From Paenibacillus sp. 32352 (GTDB lineage Bacteria > Bacillota > Bacilli > Paenibacillales > NBRC-103111), in the NCBI RefSeq assembly GCF_002042965.1, contig NZ_MZNT01000001.1:310001-374000 (forward strand): a stretch of 64,000 bases of DNA, given 5' to 3'. This document shows, piece by piece, positions 44,695 through 53,676 of this stretch. The notes under the pieces are model-generated. The model was not told where the DNA came from, did not search any database, and saw only the letters and a program-made list of their open reading frames with translations. Each line of letters begins with the position of its first letter. Position 1 is the stretch's first letter. The translations under genes were made by a program, and so were the position numbers.

Positions 44695-45717
44695 ATGAAT
44701 ATTCGCATTGGGATGATCGGAGCCGGAGGGATCGCCAAATCGCGTCATCTGCCCAATTTGAAGGAAATAGAAGGCGTTGAGCTGGCGGCTGTTGCCAATC
44801 GGAGATACGAGAACGCACAGGAGGCGGCCGAGCAGTTCGGCTTCCGCAAGGTATATAAGACGTGGCAGGAGGTTGCGGATGATTCCGAGGTAGATGCCGT
44901 ATTTATCTGCACGCCGCCGATTCTGCACCGGGAAATATCGGAATACTGCATCGCCAGAGGGAAGCATGTATTCTCGCAAGCCCGTATGGCTATGAATCTG
45001 GAGGATGCTTTGCAGATGTACAAGCTGGACCAATCGACGAGCCTGACGACGATGCTGTGCCCTCCGCCGAATTATATGAAGGTAGAGCCGTTCGTCATGC
45101 AGCTGCTGAAGGACGGGGAGCTTGGCGAGGTTCGTCATGTTCATTTGACACACCCTTCATCGCAATATGCGGATGCGTCCAAGCCGCTGTATTGGAGACA
45201 GAGAGCGGATTTGCAGGGCATCAATGTGCTGGATGTCGGGATAATGGGCGAAGTACTGAATAAATGGTTCGGTCCTATGCAGTCTTTATGTGCAGACGGG
45301 CGTATCTGGGTGGAAGAACGGCCTCAAGACGGGGATGGCAGGAGCAGGGTGGAGCTGCCGGATTCGGTTACGGTTCTGGGGCAGTTTGCCCGGGGGCCGC
45401 TGCTGACAGCCTTGTTCACAGGAGCGGTGCAGGGTGGACAATCCCAGCTGACCATTTATGGAAGCAAAGGGACGCTGACCTGTTATCCTGAACGGACTCA
45501 GCTGGTTTTACATACCGGAGGCGAGGAAAGGAAGTTGGAGGTGCCGGAAGCGCAGCGCAAGGAGTGGACCGTAGAGCGCGATTTCATTCAAGCGGTGCGC
45601 AGCGGCACCAAAGGCAGTCCGTCTTTCACCGACGGAGTCCGTTATATGGCGTTCACCCAGGCTGTTATGGACTCCATCCGTACGGGACAGCGAGTGGAAG
45701 TTGCTCACATAGAATAG
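44695..45717 (+). CDS. Gfo/Idh/MocA-like protein lacking catalytic Lys and His
   Basis: The 340-residue protein has an intact Rossmann start (IGMIGAGGIAKSRHLPNL) and the family's two-domain length. Where active members have EKP it reads VFSQARMAMNLED, so the catalytic Lys is absent. Where they have D-x-G-x-H it reads INVLDVGIMGEVLNKW, so the His is absent. The rest is undamaged, with no stops and a good ATG, so it is not decayed by chance alone. It may be a binding, regulatory or altered-chemistry protein. It stands alone, followed by a terminator. The canonical paralogue is at 18570-19652. Confidence 0.9.
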   Translation: MNIRIGMIGAGGIAKSRHLPNLKEIEGVELAAVANRRYENAQEAAEQFGFRKVYKTWQEVADDSEVDAVFICTPPILHREISEYCIARGKHVFSQARMAMNLEDALQMYKLDQSTSLTTMLCPPPNYMKVEPFVMQLLKDGELGEVRHVHLTHPSSQYADASKPLYWRQRADLQGINVLDVGIMGEVLNKWFGPMQSLCADGRIWVEERPQDGDGRSRVELPDSVTVLGQFARGPLLTALFTGAVQGGQSQLTIYGSKGTLTCYPERTQLVLHTGGEERKLEVPEAQRKEWTVERDFIQAVRSGTKGSPSFTDGVRYMAFTQAVMDSIRTGQRVEVAHIE

Positions 45718-45745
45718 CCGACAGAAGCTTGTGAAAACGATGGAA

Positions 45746-45786
45746 GTGCCCTGCATCCCCGATCGGTGGAGCGCAGGGCATTTTCC
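45746..45786 (+). terminator. Rho-independent terminator
   Basis: An 8-bp perfect stem (TGCCCTGC/GCAGGGCA) with an 18-base loop is followed by TTTTCCTG. Confidence 0.7.
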
Positions 45787-45813
45787 TGTACTCATGACAG
45801 TGTATAAGGGACA

Positions 45814-46335
45814 TTAGAATAAGCTGAATAATGCGCTCATGAAGCTTTTTTTCTTGGCGGCTTTCGGCGTTTCGCGGAGGGAGGCGAGGGTACGTTCGGA
45901 ATAGCGGGACATGGAGCGCTGAATGCTCTCAACATCCGCCGCCAACGCCTGAACGGTTTTGCGTATTTCCTCAAGCTCGGTCCGATGCTGCAAAATTTGC
46001 ATGGAAACGATATCGTCCGCTTTTTTCGCCAGCTGAAGCTCCAGCTGATTGATACGCTGAAGAAGCTCCTCCGTAACAGGAGATGGCTGTGAGGGAATAA
46101 ATGACGGGGACGTCTTCACAGTAGGAGAGTCCTCGTTCAAGATAGCCTGCATCGTCTTGCCTTGCTGAAGCTGCTCATGAATAGATCTCAGACGTTCTAT
46201 GTCTTCGGGAGAATAAATGTAATGACCGAGCGCATCCTTTTGAAACCATCCTTGAAAAAAGGCAACCCAACGCTTCACCGTAGTGGAGCTTACCCCAAGC
46301 ATCTGAGCGGCTTCTTTGGTAGATACAAATTCCAT
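45814..46335 (-). CDS. racA: RacA-like chromosome-anchoring protein (MerR-type HTH + coiled coil)
   Basis: The 173-residue protein has an N-terminal MerR-type helix-turn-helix (VSTKEAAQMLGVSSTTVKRW, then LGHYIYSPEDIERLRSI) at 1-65 and a Pro/Ser linker to about 90. A long coiled coil rich in Glu, Leu and Lys runs to about 150, ending in a basic amphipathic tail (KAAKKKSFMSALFSLF). This is the layout of RacA, which anchors the chromosome origin at the cell pole during sporulation. Length and HTH wording also fit. Start: ATG at 46335, 8 bases after GGAGG. The GTG two codons earlier is too close. A generic MerR regulator is the alternative. Confidence 0.75.
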   Translation of the reverse strand: MEFVSTKEAAQMLGVSSTTVKRWVAFFQGWFQKDALGHYIYSPEDIERLRSIHEQLQQGKTMQAILNEDSPTVKTSPSFIPSQPSPVTEELLQRINQLELQLAKKADDIVSMQILQHRTELEEIRKTVQALAADVESIQRSMSRYSERTLASLRETPKAAKKKSFMSALFSLF

Positions 46336-46539
46336 CTTCACATCCTCCGATCTGTTTCTTGAAATGAATTATTGCTTCCTGATACTAGCTATTCGCCTCA
46401 TTTCCCCGAGTCCCTGCAAGGGTGACAAAGGTAGTGCTCATTCGCTAAAGAAAGTAGTTTTTCTATGCAATCGTCATGGATGCGACAATCTTTCCCGGCG
46501 GCGTGTCAATAAGGCGGGGAATTCGGGAAAAAGGTCAAA

Positions 46540-46577
46540 TTGAAAAAGAGAAGGGCGACAAGCTTCGCCCTTCTCCT
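46540..46577 (-). terminator. Rho-independent terminator of the chemotaxis receptor gene
   Basis: On the minus strand a 10-bp perfect stem (GAGAAGGGCG/CGCCCTTCTC) is followed by TTTTTCAATTT. Confidence 0.9.
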
Positions 46578-46591
46578 GAAGTCTATCCTTT

Positions 46592-48532
46592 TTATCCTAT
46601 GCTAACGAGCTTTTTCTCCCCCTCTTGCTTGCGGGGACCTGCTCCCGGGTCTGTCCCGGCTCCCTGCTCTACAACAGGTTCTTCTAGCTGGCAACGGGCT
46701 GCATTCCCGTCCGAATCGGAGTCCGCTTCCGTGCGCGATTCATCTTTCATCGAACCGGCGGAAGACGGGGGAAGACAGGTCTCCTGATCCGCATAGTCAT
46801 CAATCTGGAATTGATGAATTTCATGGAACAGCTTGCTCGACAGCTCCAGAATATCGTCGGCTTGGGAAGCAATAAGCTGGATAGCGGTGTCCTGCTGCAC
46901 CGAGGTGGAATTGACCTCCTCCACACCTGCCGCGGTTTCCTGAGCGATAGCTGCGACGAACTGAACCGACTCCACCAGCTTGCCGTTCATTTCCTTCGCG
47001 GTGCCGATCTGCTCCTGCATATGGTCGATATGCTCGGACAAAATGTCCATCGACGTGCGGATCTGTTGGAACGCGTCGATGCTCTCAGTCATTTTGTTGT
47101 TCTGCTGATCGAACGATTGTCTGGCGACATTCAGGTTCGCTTCAAGCTCCTTGGTCTGCTCAAGCAGCGCACGGATAATGACCGCGATGGATTTGGACGA
47201 TTCATTCGTCTGCTGAGACAGCTGCCGGACCTCTTCGGCGATAACGGAGAAGCCGCGTCCTTGTGCGCCCGCACGTGCCGCCTCGATAGCGGCGTTCAAA
47301 GCCAATACATTGGTCTGATGCGAGATATCGGTAATGGTATTGATGATTTGATGAATTTGCACCGTGCTGCCGGATAGGCTTTCCATGGCGGCGTACACTT
47401 TGTTCAGCACCTCTTCGGAGGATTGGGTAGCTGCTCTTAATGTTTCCATGGAGGTGGAGCCCAAATGGGTGTTAAATGCGGCCTCCCGGCTTTTTTGCTG
47501 AATCGTTCTGGAATTCTCTGCTATTTTCTCTATCTCGTGCTCCACCTCGGCAATCAGATACGTACTGTGCTCCGTTTGTCCGGCCTGCTGATCAGCGCCC
47601 GTAGATATTTCCTGTATGGCTCGGATAATATCAGCGTTGGCGGCCGCCGTAGAGCTGGAGAAGCCATGGAAGGAGCTGGAGTGCTCGGACAGCGACAAGG
47701 CGATGGATTGCATATGCGAGAGCATGTCGCGAATCTGATCGATCATGTGGTCAAAGCTGCGGCTCAGCTCACCGAGCTCGTCCTTGGAGCTGCTGTTGAT
47801 TTTGGCTCTTAAGTCGCCTCTGGCCATGGCTTGTACCGCCTGCTGCAGCTTGCGGATGGGCTTGACGAACGAACCGATCAGCAGAGCGGCGATGGTGACA
47901 CCCGATACGACGACAAGGACGGAGGCTACCCACATGGCGATGACCGTACGGTCCAGCAGCGTCTGGGTTTCCGCTATCGCTTGCGCCGCGTCCTGCGAGT
48001 AGGCGACATAGAATTGGTCCACATTGACGAATATGTCCGCCATCAATCTTTGCGATTCATTATATAAGTACTCCATATTTTTATCGAGGTCCGCCGCAGG
48101 AAGCTTGTTCTCCTGTACCAGCTTGGCCGCAACGTCGAACGTATTCGTATATTCAACCGTTAACGAAATCAGCTTGCTGCGCCATTTGGCTTGTTCCGCT
48201 GTAGTGGCCGTATCGCCTATTCTTTTGATCATTCCATCGAAAACTTGTCTTTTCTCATTATATTTTGGGATGTACTCGGCTTTCTTGGAAATTTCAAGAC
48301 CCGATGCAATGATATTCAGCTCCTGCACCATTTCCTTTAATTCCAGGGCCATCAGCTTTAATTCCACCTTATCGTTCTGCTGGCTTAGATGCACCTTCAT
48401 TTGATCCACCTGACGAAGATTGTACAAGGCTGCGATCAGAAACAAGACAAGCATCGCGGTCATGCCGAACACCAGCTTCATTTTTAAAGTCCAATTTGAT
48501 AGAGTCGGCAGCTTCTTTGTCTTTGCGCTCAT
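46592..48532 (-). CDS. Methyl-accepting chemotaxis protein
   Basis: Transmembrane receptor passing signals to CheA/CheW, about 646 residues. TM1 is about 20-40, a four-helix-bundle-like sensor about 45-185, TM2 about 190-212, HAMP about 213-265 and the signalling coiled coil to about 570. The tip region is NVLALNAAIEAARAGAQGRG followed by FSVIAEEVRQLSQQTNESSK. The last about 65 residues are unusual: acidic and Gly/Pro-rich (EADSDSDGNAARCQ), with no pentapeptide. The ATG at 48532 follows GGAGGGG by 6 bases; an upstream in-frame Met five codons earlier overlaps that site. The ligand is unknown. Confidence 0.93.
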   Translation of the reverse strand: MSAKTKKLPTLSNWTLKMKLVFGMTAMLVLFLIAALYNLRQVDQMKVHLSQQNDKVELKLMALELKEMVQELNIIASGLEISKKAEYIPKYNEKRQVFDGMIKRIGDTATTAEQAKWRSKLISLTVEYTNTFDVAAKLVQENKLPAADLDKNMEYLYNESQRLMADIFVNVDQFYVAYSQDAAQAIAETQTLLDRTVIAMWVASVLVVVSGVTIAALLIGSFVKPIRKLQQAVQAMARGDLRAKINSSSKDELGELSRSFDHMIDQIRDMLSHMQSIALSLSEHSSSFHGFSSSTAAANADIIRAIQEISTGADQQAGQTEHSTYLIAEVEHEIEKIAENSRTIQQKSREAAFNTHLGSTSMETLRAATQSSEEVLNKVYAAMESLSGSTVQIHQIINTITDISHQTNVLALNAAIEAARAGAQGRGFSVIAEEVRQLSQQTNESSKSIAVIIRALLEQTKELEANLNVARQSFDQQNNKMTESIDAFQQIRTSMDILSEHIDHMQEQIGTAKEMNGKLVESVQFVAAIAQETAAGVEEVNSTSVQQDTAIQLIASQADDILELSSKLFHEIHQFQIDDYADQETCLPPSSAGSMKDESRTEADSDSDGNAARCQLEEPVVEQGAGTDPGAGPRKQEGEKKLVSIG

Positions 48533-48675
48533 GAATAACCCCTCCACTTTTCCTTCATTAATAGAACCGGGACATTCGATCGAAGTCCTAGATCCTTTTT
48601 CCTATAGTATAGAAAGGGTTTATTAACACAGTGCCAAATATATGTAAAAAGTAATGAAATTCGACAAAAATAACT

Positions 48676-48729
48676 TTTACATTCCGTTTACGTTTTGAGG
48701 GTTTAAACTTTACATTGGCTTGTTAAGAT
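48676..48729 (+). promoter_or_regulatory. PhoP-box array and -10 of the pstS promoter
   Basis: Hexamers at 11-bp steps: TTTACA (48676), TTTACG (48687), degenerate AGGGTT (48698), TTTACA (48709). The last ends 9 bases before TAAGAT (48724-48729). There is no -35 box, as usual for PhoP-activated promoters. Confidence 0.8.
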
Positions 48730-48777
48730 GTCCAAGTAAACAAAATACGAGCCAAAATAAAGGGAGGACATGAAGAG

Positions 48778-49692
48778 ATGTTTAAACATTTCTCGAAAAA
48801 AGGTTTCACCTTCGCATTGATCACCATTCTTCTTATGGGGGTTCTCGCAGCCTGCGGTACGAAAACACCGGCTCCTGATTCAAAAGCACAAACGAACGGC
48901 GCAGCTCCTGCTAACACGGACAAGAAGCCAGAACCGGCCACGGAATTGACAGGAACTGTAACGGCATCCGGATCCAGCGCATTGCTTCCTTTGGTCAAAC
49001 AAGCTTCCACTGAATTCATGGAAAAAAATCCGAAGGTTACTGTTAACGTAACGGCCGGCGGTTCCGGTACAGGTCTGAAAAACGTCGCTGACGGTACTTC
49101 CGATATCGGTAACTCCGACATCGCAGCCGGTGACGAGTACAAAGATAAAGGCTTGGTTGACCACGTAGTGGCTATTGCTCCATTCGCACTGATCGTTAAT
49201 AAAGATGTGAACGTAGATAACTTGACGAAAGCTCAAGCTGCCGATATTTTCATGGGTAAAATTACGAACTGGAAAGAAGTTGGCGGTAAAGACGCTAAAA
49301 TCGTAGTGGTTCATCGTCCGGACAGCTCCGGTTCCCGTGCTCTTGTGAAACAAATCGTATTGGATAAGCAAGAATTTACAAAAGACGGCGTAACTCAAGA
49401 GTCCAGCGGTGCGGTTGCAACAACAGTAGGGTCTACTCCAGGCTCTATCGGTTATGTTGATACTCCTTACTTGAACGACACTATCAAAGCTTTGAAATTC
49501 GAAGGCGTAGCTTTCTCTAAAGAAACGATCAAGGAAGGCAAATATCCTTTGTACGGTATCGAGCATATGTACACTAAAGGCGAAGCTAAAGGCGCTGTGA
49601 AAGCATTCATCGACTATATCTCTAGCCCAGAGTTCCAAGGTAAGAAAGTGGAAGAGCTGAAGTTCCTGCCTGCTGATCTGCTGAAAAAATAA
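48778..49692 (+). CDS. pstS: Phosphate ABC transporter substrate-binding lipoprotein PstS
   Basis: High-affinity phosphate receptor outside the membrane, 304 residues. The signal peptide ends in lipobox VLAACG (Cys at residue 26) and is followed by a Pro/Ala/Lys linker. Phosphate-ligand motifs are ASGSSALLPLVKQA, NSDIAAGDE, and the classic HRPDSSGSRALV near residue 180. GGGAGGAC lies before the ATG. A PhoP-box array drives it (48676-48729) and a terminator follows (49704-49739), so pstCAB is read from its own Pho promoter or by read-through. Confidence 0.96.
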   Translation: MFKHFSKKGFTFALITILLMGVLAACGTKTPAPDSKAQTNGAAPANTDKKPEPATELTGTVTASGSSALLPLVKQASTEFMEKNPKVTVNVTAGGSGTGLKNVADGTSDIGNSDIAAGDEYKDKGLVDHVVAIAPFALIVNKDVNVDNLTKAQAADIFMGKITNWKEVGGKDAKIVVVHRPDSSGSRALVKQIVLDKQEFTKDGVTQESSGAVATTVGSTPGSIGYVDTPYLNDTIKALKFEGVAFSKETIKEGKYPLYGIEHMYTKGEAKGAVKAFIDYISSPEFQGKKVEELKFLPADLLKK

Positions 49693-49703
49693 CAATGCTT
49701 CAT

Positions 49704-49739
49704 GAGAGATCCGGTTCTATAGAGCCGGGTCTCTTTTTT
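49704..49739 (+). terminator. Terminator between pstS and pstC
   Basis: GAGATCCGG pairs with CCGGGTCTC around a short loop, followed by TTTTTT. It probably sets a high PstS to permease ratio. Confidence 0.85.
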
Positions 49740-49778
49740 GACATAAAAGATGATTTTTTCAACGCGTTTCAATCATTT

Positions 49779-49832
49779 TTTACATTGTCTTAACAATTCA
49801 ACGGCATGGCTTTAACAAATGTCCTCTATGAT
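49779..49832 (+). promoter_or_regulatory. PhoP-box array and -10 of the pstC promoter
   Basis: TTTACA (49779), TTAACA (49790), degenerate ACGGCA (49801) and TTAACA (49812) are at exact 11-bp steps. The last ends 9 bases before TATGAT (49827-49832). The geometry is identical to that at pstS, including the degenerate third hexamer. Confidence 0.8.
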
Positions 49833-49923
49833 AAAAAAGAACCATACAAGGCGCACGGACGTTGGATGACGGTGCAGCAAGCCGTGGTCGTTCATTTAAT
49901 AAAGAAGTAGGGGGCAAAAGGTC

Positions 49924-50853
49924 GTGAATTCTTTCGTTGACAAGCTGAATGAGAGAGCAACAGTAGAAAAGAAAGTTAGCCGCTGGACCAAGCAACAAAA
50001 CCGCACGGATCAAGTGATGAAATGGATCTTTGTCGGCAGCGCCATCCTGGTATCAGCCATTATATTCTCCATTATTGCATTCGTAGGAATCCAAGGAGTC
50101 AAGACATTCTCCGGCGTATCCCCTTGGGAGTTCTTTTTCTCAACGGATTGGACGCCGAGCCAGAATAAATTCGGGATATTTTCCTTCTTGTACAGCACGC
50201 TGCTGCTGACGCTGTTATCTGTAGTATTTTCCGTACCGCTGGCTTTATCCGGTGCAGTGTTCATGGCAAAAATTGCGCCAAATTGGGTGCGTGAGATCAT
50301 GCGTCCGGCAACGGACCTTTTCGTAGGGATTCCATCCGTAGTATACGGCTTGATAGGATTAACCGTCGTTGTTCCGATGCTCGCCAAAATGACGGGAACA
50401 ATCGGGTACGGAATTTTGCCTGCAGCGATTATTCTGGCGATTATGATCCTTCCGACGATCCTGTCCATCTCTGAAGATGCGATTCGCGCTTTGCCCGGCA
50501 GATTGGAAGAAGCGTCGCTTGCACTGGGGGCTACCCGCTGGCAGACGATCTGGAGAGTGCTGATTCCGGCTGCTCGTCCAGGTATCATAACAGGGATTAT
50601 TCTTGGAATGGGCAGAGCGATCGGCGAGACCATGGCCGTGTTTATGGTTATCGGGAACTCGCCGCAAATGCCGGGATCACTGCTGGAATCGACTACCGTA
50701 CTCACAACCGCGATCGTTAAAGATATGGGGAACACGAATTACGGTACGACCTGGAATAACGCGCTTTATTTGATGGCGCTGGTGCTGCTCCTGATCTCCT
50801 TGTCCATGATCGTTATCATCCGGTTGGTTGCCAAGAGGAGTGAATTGAAATGA
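49924..50853 (+). CDS. pstC: Phosphate ABC transporter permease PstC
   Basis: Membrane subunit of the Pst importer, 309 residues with six core helices after a basic N-terminal tail (about residues 1-30). The permease-ATPase coupling loop is RLEEASLALGATRWQTIWRV, and the conserved TDLFVGIPSVVYGLIG is present. The start is GTG (49924); the ribosome binding site is poor (AGGGGG, 11 bases away). It overlaps pstA by 4 bases (ATGA). It has its own PhoP-box promoter. Confidence 0.95.
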   Translation: MNSFVDKLNERATVEKKVSRWTKQQNRTDQVMKWIFVGSAILVSAIIFSIIAFVGIQGVKTFSGVSPWEFFFSTDWTPSQNKFGIFSFLYSTLLLTLLSVVFSVPLALSGAVFMAKIAPNWVREIMRPATDLFVGIPSVVYGLIGLTVVVPMLAKMTGTIGYGILPAAIILAIMILPTILSISEDAIRALPGRLEEASLALGATRWQTIWRVLIPAARPGIITGIILGMGRAIGETMAVFMVIGNSPQMPGSLLESTTVLTTAIVKDMGNTNYGTTWNNALYLMALVLLLISLSMIVIIRLVAKRSELK

Positions 50854-51707
50854 CAAGTAAAACAACGGATCGTATCGCTACGGCATTCTTCTGGATAACC
50901 GGCATCATGATCATGCTGCTGCTGGCGTGGTTCCTGATTCGAATCTTGGGTGACGGATTGCCGCAGCTATCCTGGAAATTCATTACCGGCAAGCCTCAGG
51001 AGATTATGGCTGGCGGCGGCGTAGGGCCGATGCTGTTCAACTCCTTCTATATCTTGTTCTTGTCCCTGTTGTTCTCCCTTCCTATCGGGATCGGAGCGGG
51101 AGTGTACTTATCGATCTATGCCAAGCAAAATAAATTTACGGATTTCATAAGAGTTTCCGTGGAAGCATTGTCTTCCGTACCATCCATCGTTTTCGGATTG
51201 TTTGGCTTCCTGCTGTTTGTGAACTTGTTTGGATTGAAATTTTCCATTATTGGCGGCGCGGCTACGTTATCCCTGCTGAATCTGCCGGTCTTGGTTCGCG
51301 TAACCGAGGAATCGCTTCGTTCGGTTCCGGAATCATACTGGGAAGCATCTCTTGCACTCGGATCGACCCGTTGGCAGGCGATTCGTAAAGTGCTCTTGCC
51401 TGCCGCTATGCCGAGCTTGATTACCGGGATTACCCTTGTGGCCGGACGGGCCTTGGGGGAGTCGGCCATCCTGATCTATACCGCCGGTCTGTCCGTATCC
51501 CGTTTCTTCCCGGATTGGAATCCGCTCGCGATGGGAGAGACGCTGGCCACGCATCTATGGTACGTCCAATCGGAGGCTATCGTTCCTGACGCCAAGCAAA
51601 TTGCCAAAGGAAGCGCAGCGCTGCTGCTTATCGTCGTGCTGGTATTCAACCTGCTGATCGGAATTCCTAGCCGCTTATTACAAAAAAGACTTTCCGGGGG
51701 GAAATAA
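50850..51707 (+). CDS. pstA: Phosphate ABC transporter permease PstA
   Basis: Second permease, 285 residues, six helices. The coupling loop is [20 protein letters not shown], and [18 protein letters not shown] matches the family. Translation is coupled to pstC (ATGA overlap, ribosome binding site AAGAGGAG inside the end of pstC). It is followed by pstB after 2 bases. It forms the PstCA channel with pstC. Confidence 0.95.
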   Translation: MTSKTTDRIATAFFWITGIMIMLLLAWFLIRILGDGLPQLSWKFITGKPQEIMAGGGVGPMLFNSFYILFLSLLFSLPIGIGAGVYLSIYAKQNKFTDFIRVSVEALSSVPSIVFGLFGFLLFVNLFGLKFSIIGGAATLSLLNLPVLVRVTEESLRSVPESYWEASLALGSTRWQAIRKVLLPAAMPSLITGITLVAGRALGESAILIYTAGLSVSRFFPDWNPLAMGETLATHLWYVQSEAIVPDAKQIAKGSAALLLIVVLVFNLLIGIPSRLLQKRLSGGK

Positions 51708-51709
51708 GC

Positions 51710-52471
51710 ATGATGGAGAAAAACAAAATCAAAGTAGAAAAGCTCAACCTGTTTTATGGAGAAAATCAGGCGCTGCACAGCATTGGATTAGAAATCAAAA
51801 ACAACTCCATTGTGGCCCTGATCGGTCCTTCCGGCTGTGGTAAATCGACCTTTCTCCGCACATTGAACCGGATGAACGACCTTATCGACAGCGTTAGAAT
51901 TACAGGCAGCATTTATGTGGATGGACAAAACATTTATGGCCAAGAGATGGACGTCGTGTCCTTGCGCAAAAAGGTCGGCATGGTATTCCAGCGCCCGAAT
52001 CCTTTTCCAATGAGCATTTACGATAACATTGCCTATGGGCCTAGAATACATGGCACGAAGAAGAAAGCCGTCTTGGATGAAATTGTGGAAAAAAGCTTGG
52101 TGCAAGCCGCGTTGTGGGATGAGGTAAAGGATCGCCTGCATAAATCCGCTCTCGGCTTGTCCGGCGGTCAGCAGCAGCGTCTTTGCATCGCCCGGCTGCT
52201 GGCGGTAGAGCCAGACGTTCTGTTGATGGATGAGCCTACATCCGCTTTGGACCCGATCTCTACCTTGAAGGTGGAGGAGCTGACGCAAACCTTGAAGGAG
52301 AAATATACGATTATTATCGTGACGCACAACATGCAGCAGGCCGCACGTATTTCCGACTTCACTTCTTTCTTCCTGAACGGCGAGTTAATTGAATCTGATC
52401 AAACGGATAAAATTTTTACCGCACCAACGGATCAAAGAACGGAAGATTACATCACCGGGCGTTTCGGATAA
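51710..52471 (+). CDS. pstB: Phosphate ABC transporter ATPase PstB
   Basis: ATP-hydrolysing subunit, 253 residues. Walker A is [12 protein letters not shown] (near residue 40), the signature [16 protein letters not shown], Walker [14 protein letters not shown] and the switch His in [15 protein letters not shown]. Asn-Arg-Met-Asn-Asp after Walker A is typical of PstB. GGGGGG precedes the ATG. It lies between pstA and phoU. Confidence 0.97.
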   Translation: MMEKNKIKVEKLNLFYGENQALHSIGLEIKNNSIVALIGPSGCGKSTFLRTLNRMNDLIDSVRITGSIYVDGQNIYGQEMDVVSLRKKVGMVFQRPNPFPMSIYDNIAYGPRIHGTKKKAVLDEIVEKSLVQAALWDEVKDRLHKSALGLSGGQQQRLCIARLLAVEPDVLLMDEPTSALDPISTLKVEELTQTLKEKYTIIIVTHNMQQAARISDFTSFFLNGELIESDQTDKIFTAPTDQRTEDYITGRFG

Positions 52472-52495
52472 TGCAAACGATGCGAGGGGGCTATT

Positions 52496-53155
52496 ATGGA
52501 TACTAGAACAAGTTTTCACCAAAATGTCGATGAGCTGCAGCAATCGCTTCTGAAGATGGGCAATCTGGTCGAGGAATCCATCTCGAACGCGGTTGACGCC
52601 TTAGCCAAGCTGGATGACAAGCTGGCGAAGAAGATCGTGGTCGAAGATGATATCATCGACGGCATGATGCTGGAGATCGAGGAGCGCTGCTTGCGCCTTA
52701 TCGCGCTCCAGCAGCCGATGGCAGGAGATCTGCGCATCATCGGCACCGCGTTGAAGATCGCAACGGATCTGGAGCGGATCAGCGATCACGCTGTTGATAT
52801 CGCCAAGATCGCGATCCGCTTATCCGGCGAAGAGCTTATCAAGCCGCTGGAGGATATCCCGCATATGGCGGTGCTCGTGCGGGAAATGCTGCACGAAAGC
52901 CTGCTGTCCTACACCGAGCGCAATATTCACCGCGCGGCTGCGCTGGCCGAAAAGGATGACGAGGTCGATAAGCTGTACAGCAGCCTGATGAACGAAATTA
53001 TCGGGATGATGAACAGCGAGTTTGCCCGCAACCGTCAGCTGTCGCATCTGATGTTCGTAGCTCACTATTTGGAGCGGGTTGCCGACCATTGCACGAATAT
53101 CGGCGAAGGCGTCATTTATATTGTGACGGGGAAGCGGAAGGATTTGAACATATGA
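52496..53155 (+). CDS. phoU: Phosphate signalling protein PhoU
   Basis: Cytoplasmic regulator linking Pst activity to PhoR signalling, 219 residues of two three-helix-bundle repeats. The metal-binding E/D-rich motifs are visible in each half (DKLAKKIVVEDDIIDGMMLE, and EKDDEVDKLYSSLMNEIIGM), along with DLERISDHAVDIAKIA and YLERVADHCTNIGEGV. GAGGGGG precedes the ATG. Last gene of the pst operon, ending in a strong terminator. Confidence 0.95.
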   Translation: MDTRTSFHQNVDELQQSLLKMGNLVEESISNAVDALAKLDDKLAKKIVVEDDIIDGMMLEIEERCLRLIALQQPMAGDLRIIGTALKIATDLERISDHAVDIAKIAIRLSGEELIKPLEDIPHMAVLVREMLHESLLSYTERNIHRAAALAEKDDEVDKLYSSLMNEIIGMMNSEFARNRQLSHLMFVAHYLERVADHCTNIGEGVIYIVTGKRKDLNI

Positions 53156-53160
53156 TGGGA

Positions 53161-53184
53161 GGACCGCTTTGGCGGTCTTTTTGT
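53161..53184 (+). terminator. Rho-independent terminator of pst-phoU
   Basis: GGACCGC and GCGGTC(T) pair around TTTG, followed by TTTTTG. Confidence 0.88.
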
Positions 53185-53227
53185 TTGTTGAGGGGCTTGC
53201 AGAAATTGAAAATAGCAACGGTACCCC

Positions 53228-53349
53228 GGTGAGATATCCCCTTCCGGTCGCTGTTGTTCTCGGGAAATTTTGATTCATATTCGCTTTTATAGCGGGTATT
53301 TCCCGAGAACAAAGGCGAACGCTATCGCTCCTGCAGGGGATACCTCACC
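53228..53349 (+). repeat. Nested long hairpin element, copy 2
   Basis: Outer 14-bp stem (GGTGAGATATCCCC 53228-53241 with GGGGATACCTCACC 53336-53349, one mismatch), conserved TTCCGGTCGCTGTT (53242-53255) and inner 13-bp perfect stem (GTTCTCGGGAAAT 53256-53268 with ATTTCCCGAGAAC 53298-53310). The 29-base apical region has a small CGC/GCG hairpin, and AAAGGCGAACGCTATCGCTCC (53311-53331) lies on the 3' side, where GCGA can pair with TCGC. It is homologous in architecture and loop sequence to 4790-4904. No T-run follows. Confidence 0.85.
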
Positions 53350-53439
53350 TCTTACCTTTAGCATTTTTCTAAATTTAAGAGCTCAACAATCCCCCCAGAC
53401 CGCCAAAGCGATTGGGGGGAGTAGAAGGGAAGATAGGCC

Positions 53440-53463
53440 GCCGTTGAACCGGCGGCCTTGATT
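53440..53463. repeat. GC-rich hairpin
   Basis: GGCCGCCG and CGGCGGCC pair around a short loop, followed by TTGATTT on the plus strand. It may be a weak terminator. The surrounding 53350-53660 has no gene I can support. Confidence 0.5.
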
Positions 53464-53676
53464 TCAATGCGGTTGCTTTCGGGATCGATAATGACCCCGA
53501 TGGTAAACCGGCTTCTCTTGAGCACCGCCGAGGCAACGCCTTTATCCTCAATCATGAAAACAGCTTTCGTGTTACCCTGATGTCAACCGGCGATCGGTTT
53601 GTGAAAGCTTCTAATATGGCAAGGTATAACCCGCAATTCGGACAGAGCAAGAGGCTTTATTCTTATCTTAAGAGGA

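Noticed and set aside
53358..53555. Minus-strand 65-codon ORF after phoU
   Set aside because: The sequence looks somewhat protein-like, but there is no ribosome binding site, it contains a GC-rich hairpin and I recognise no family.
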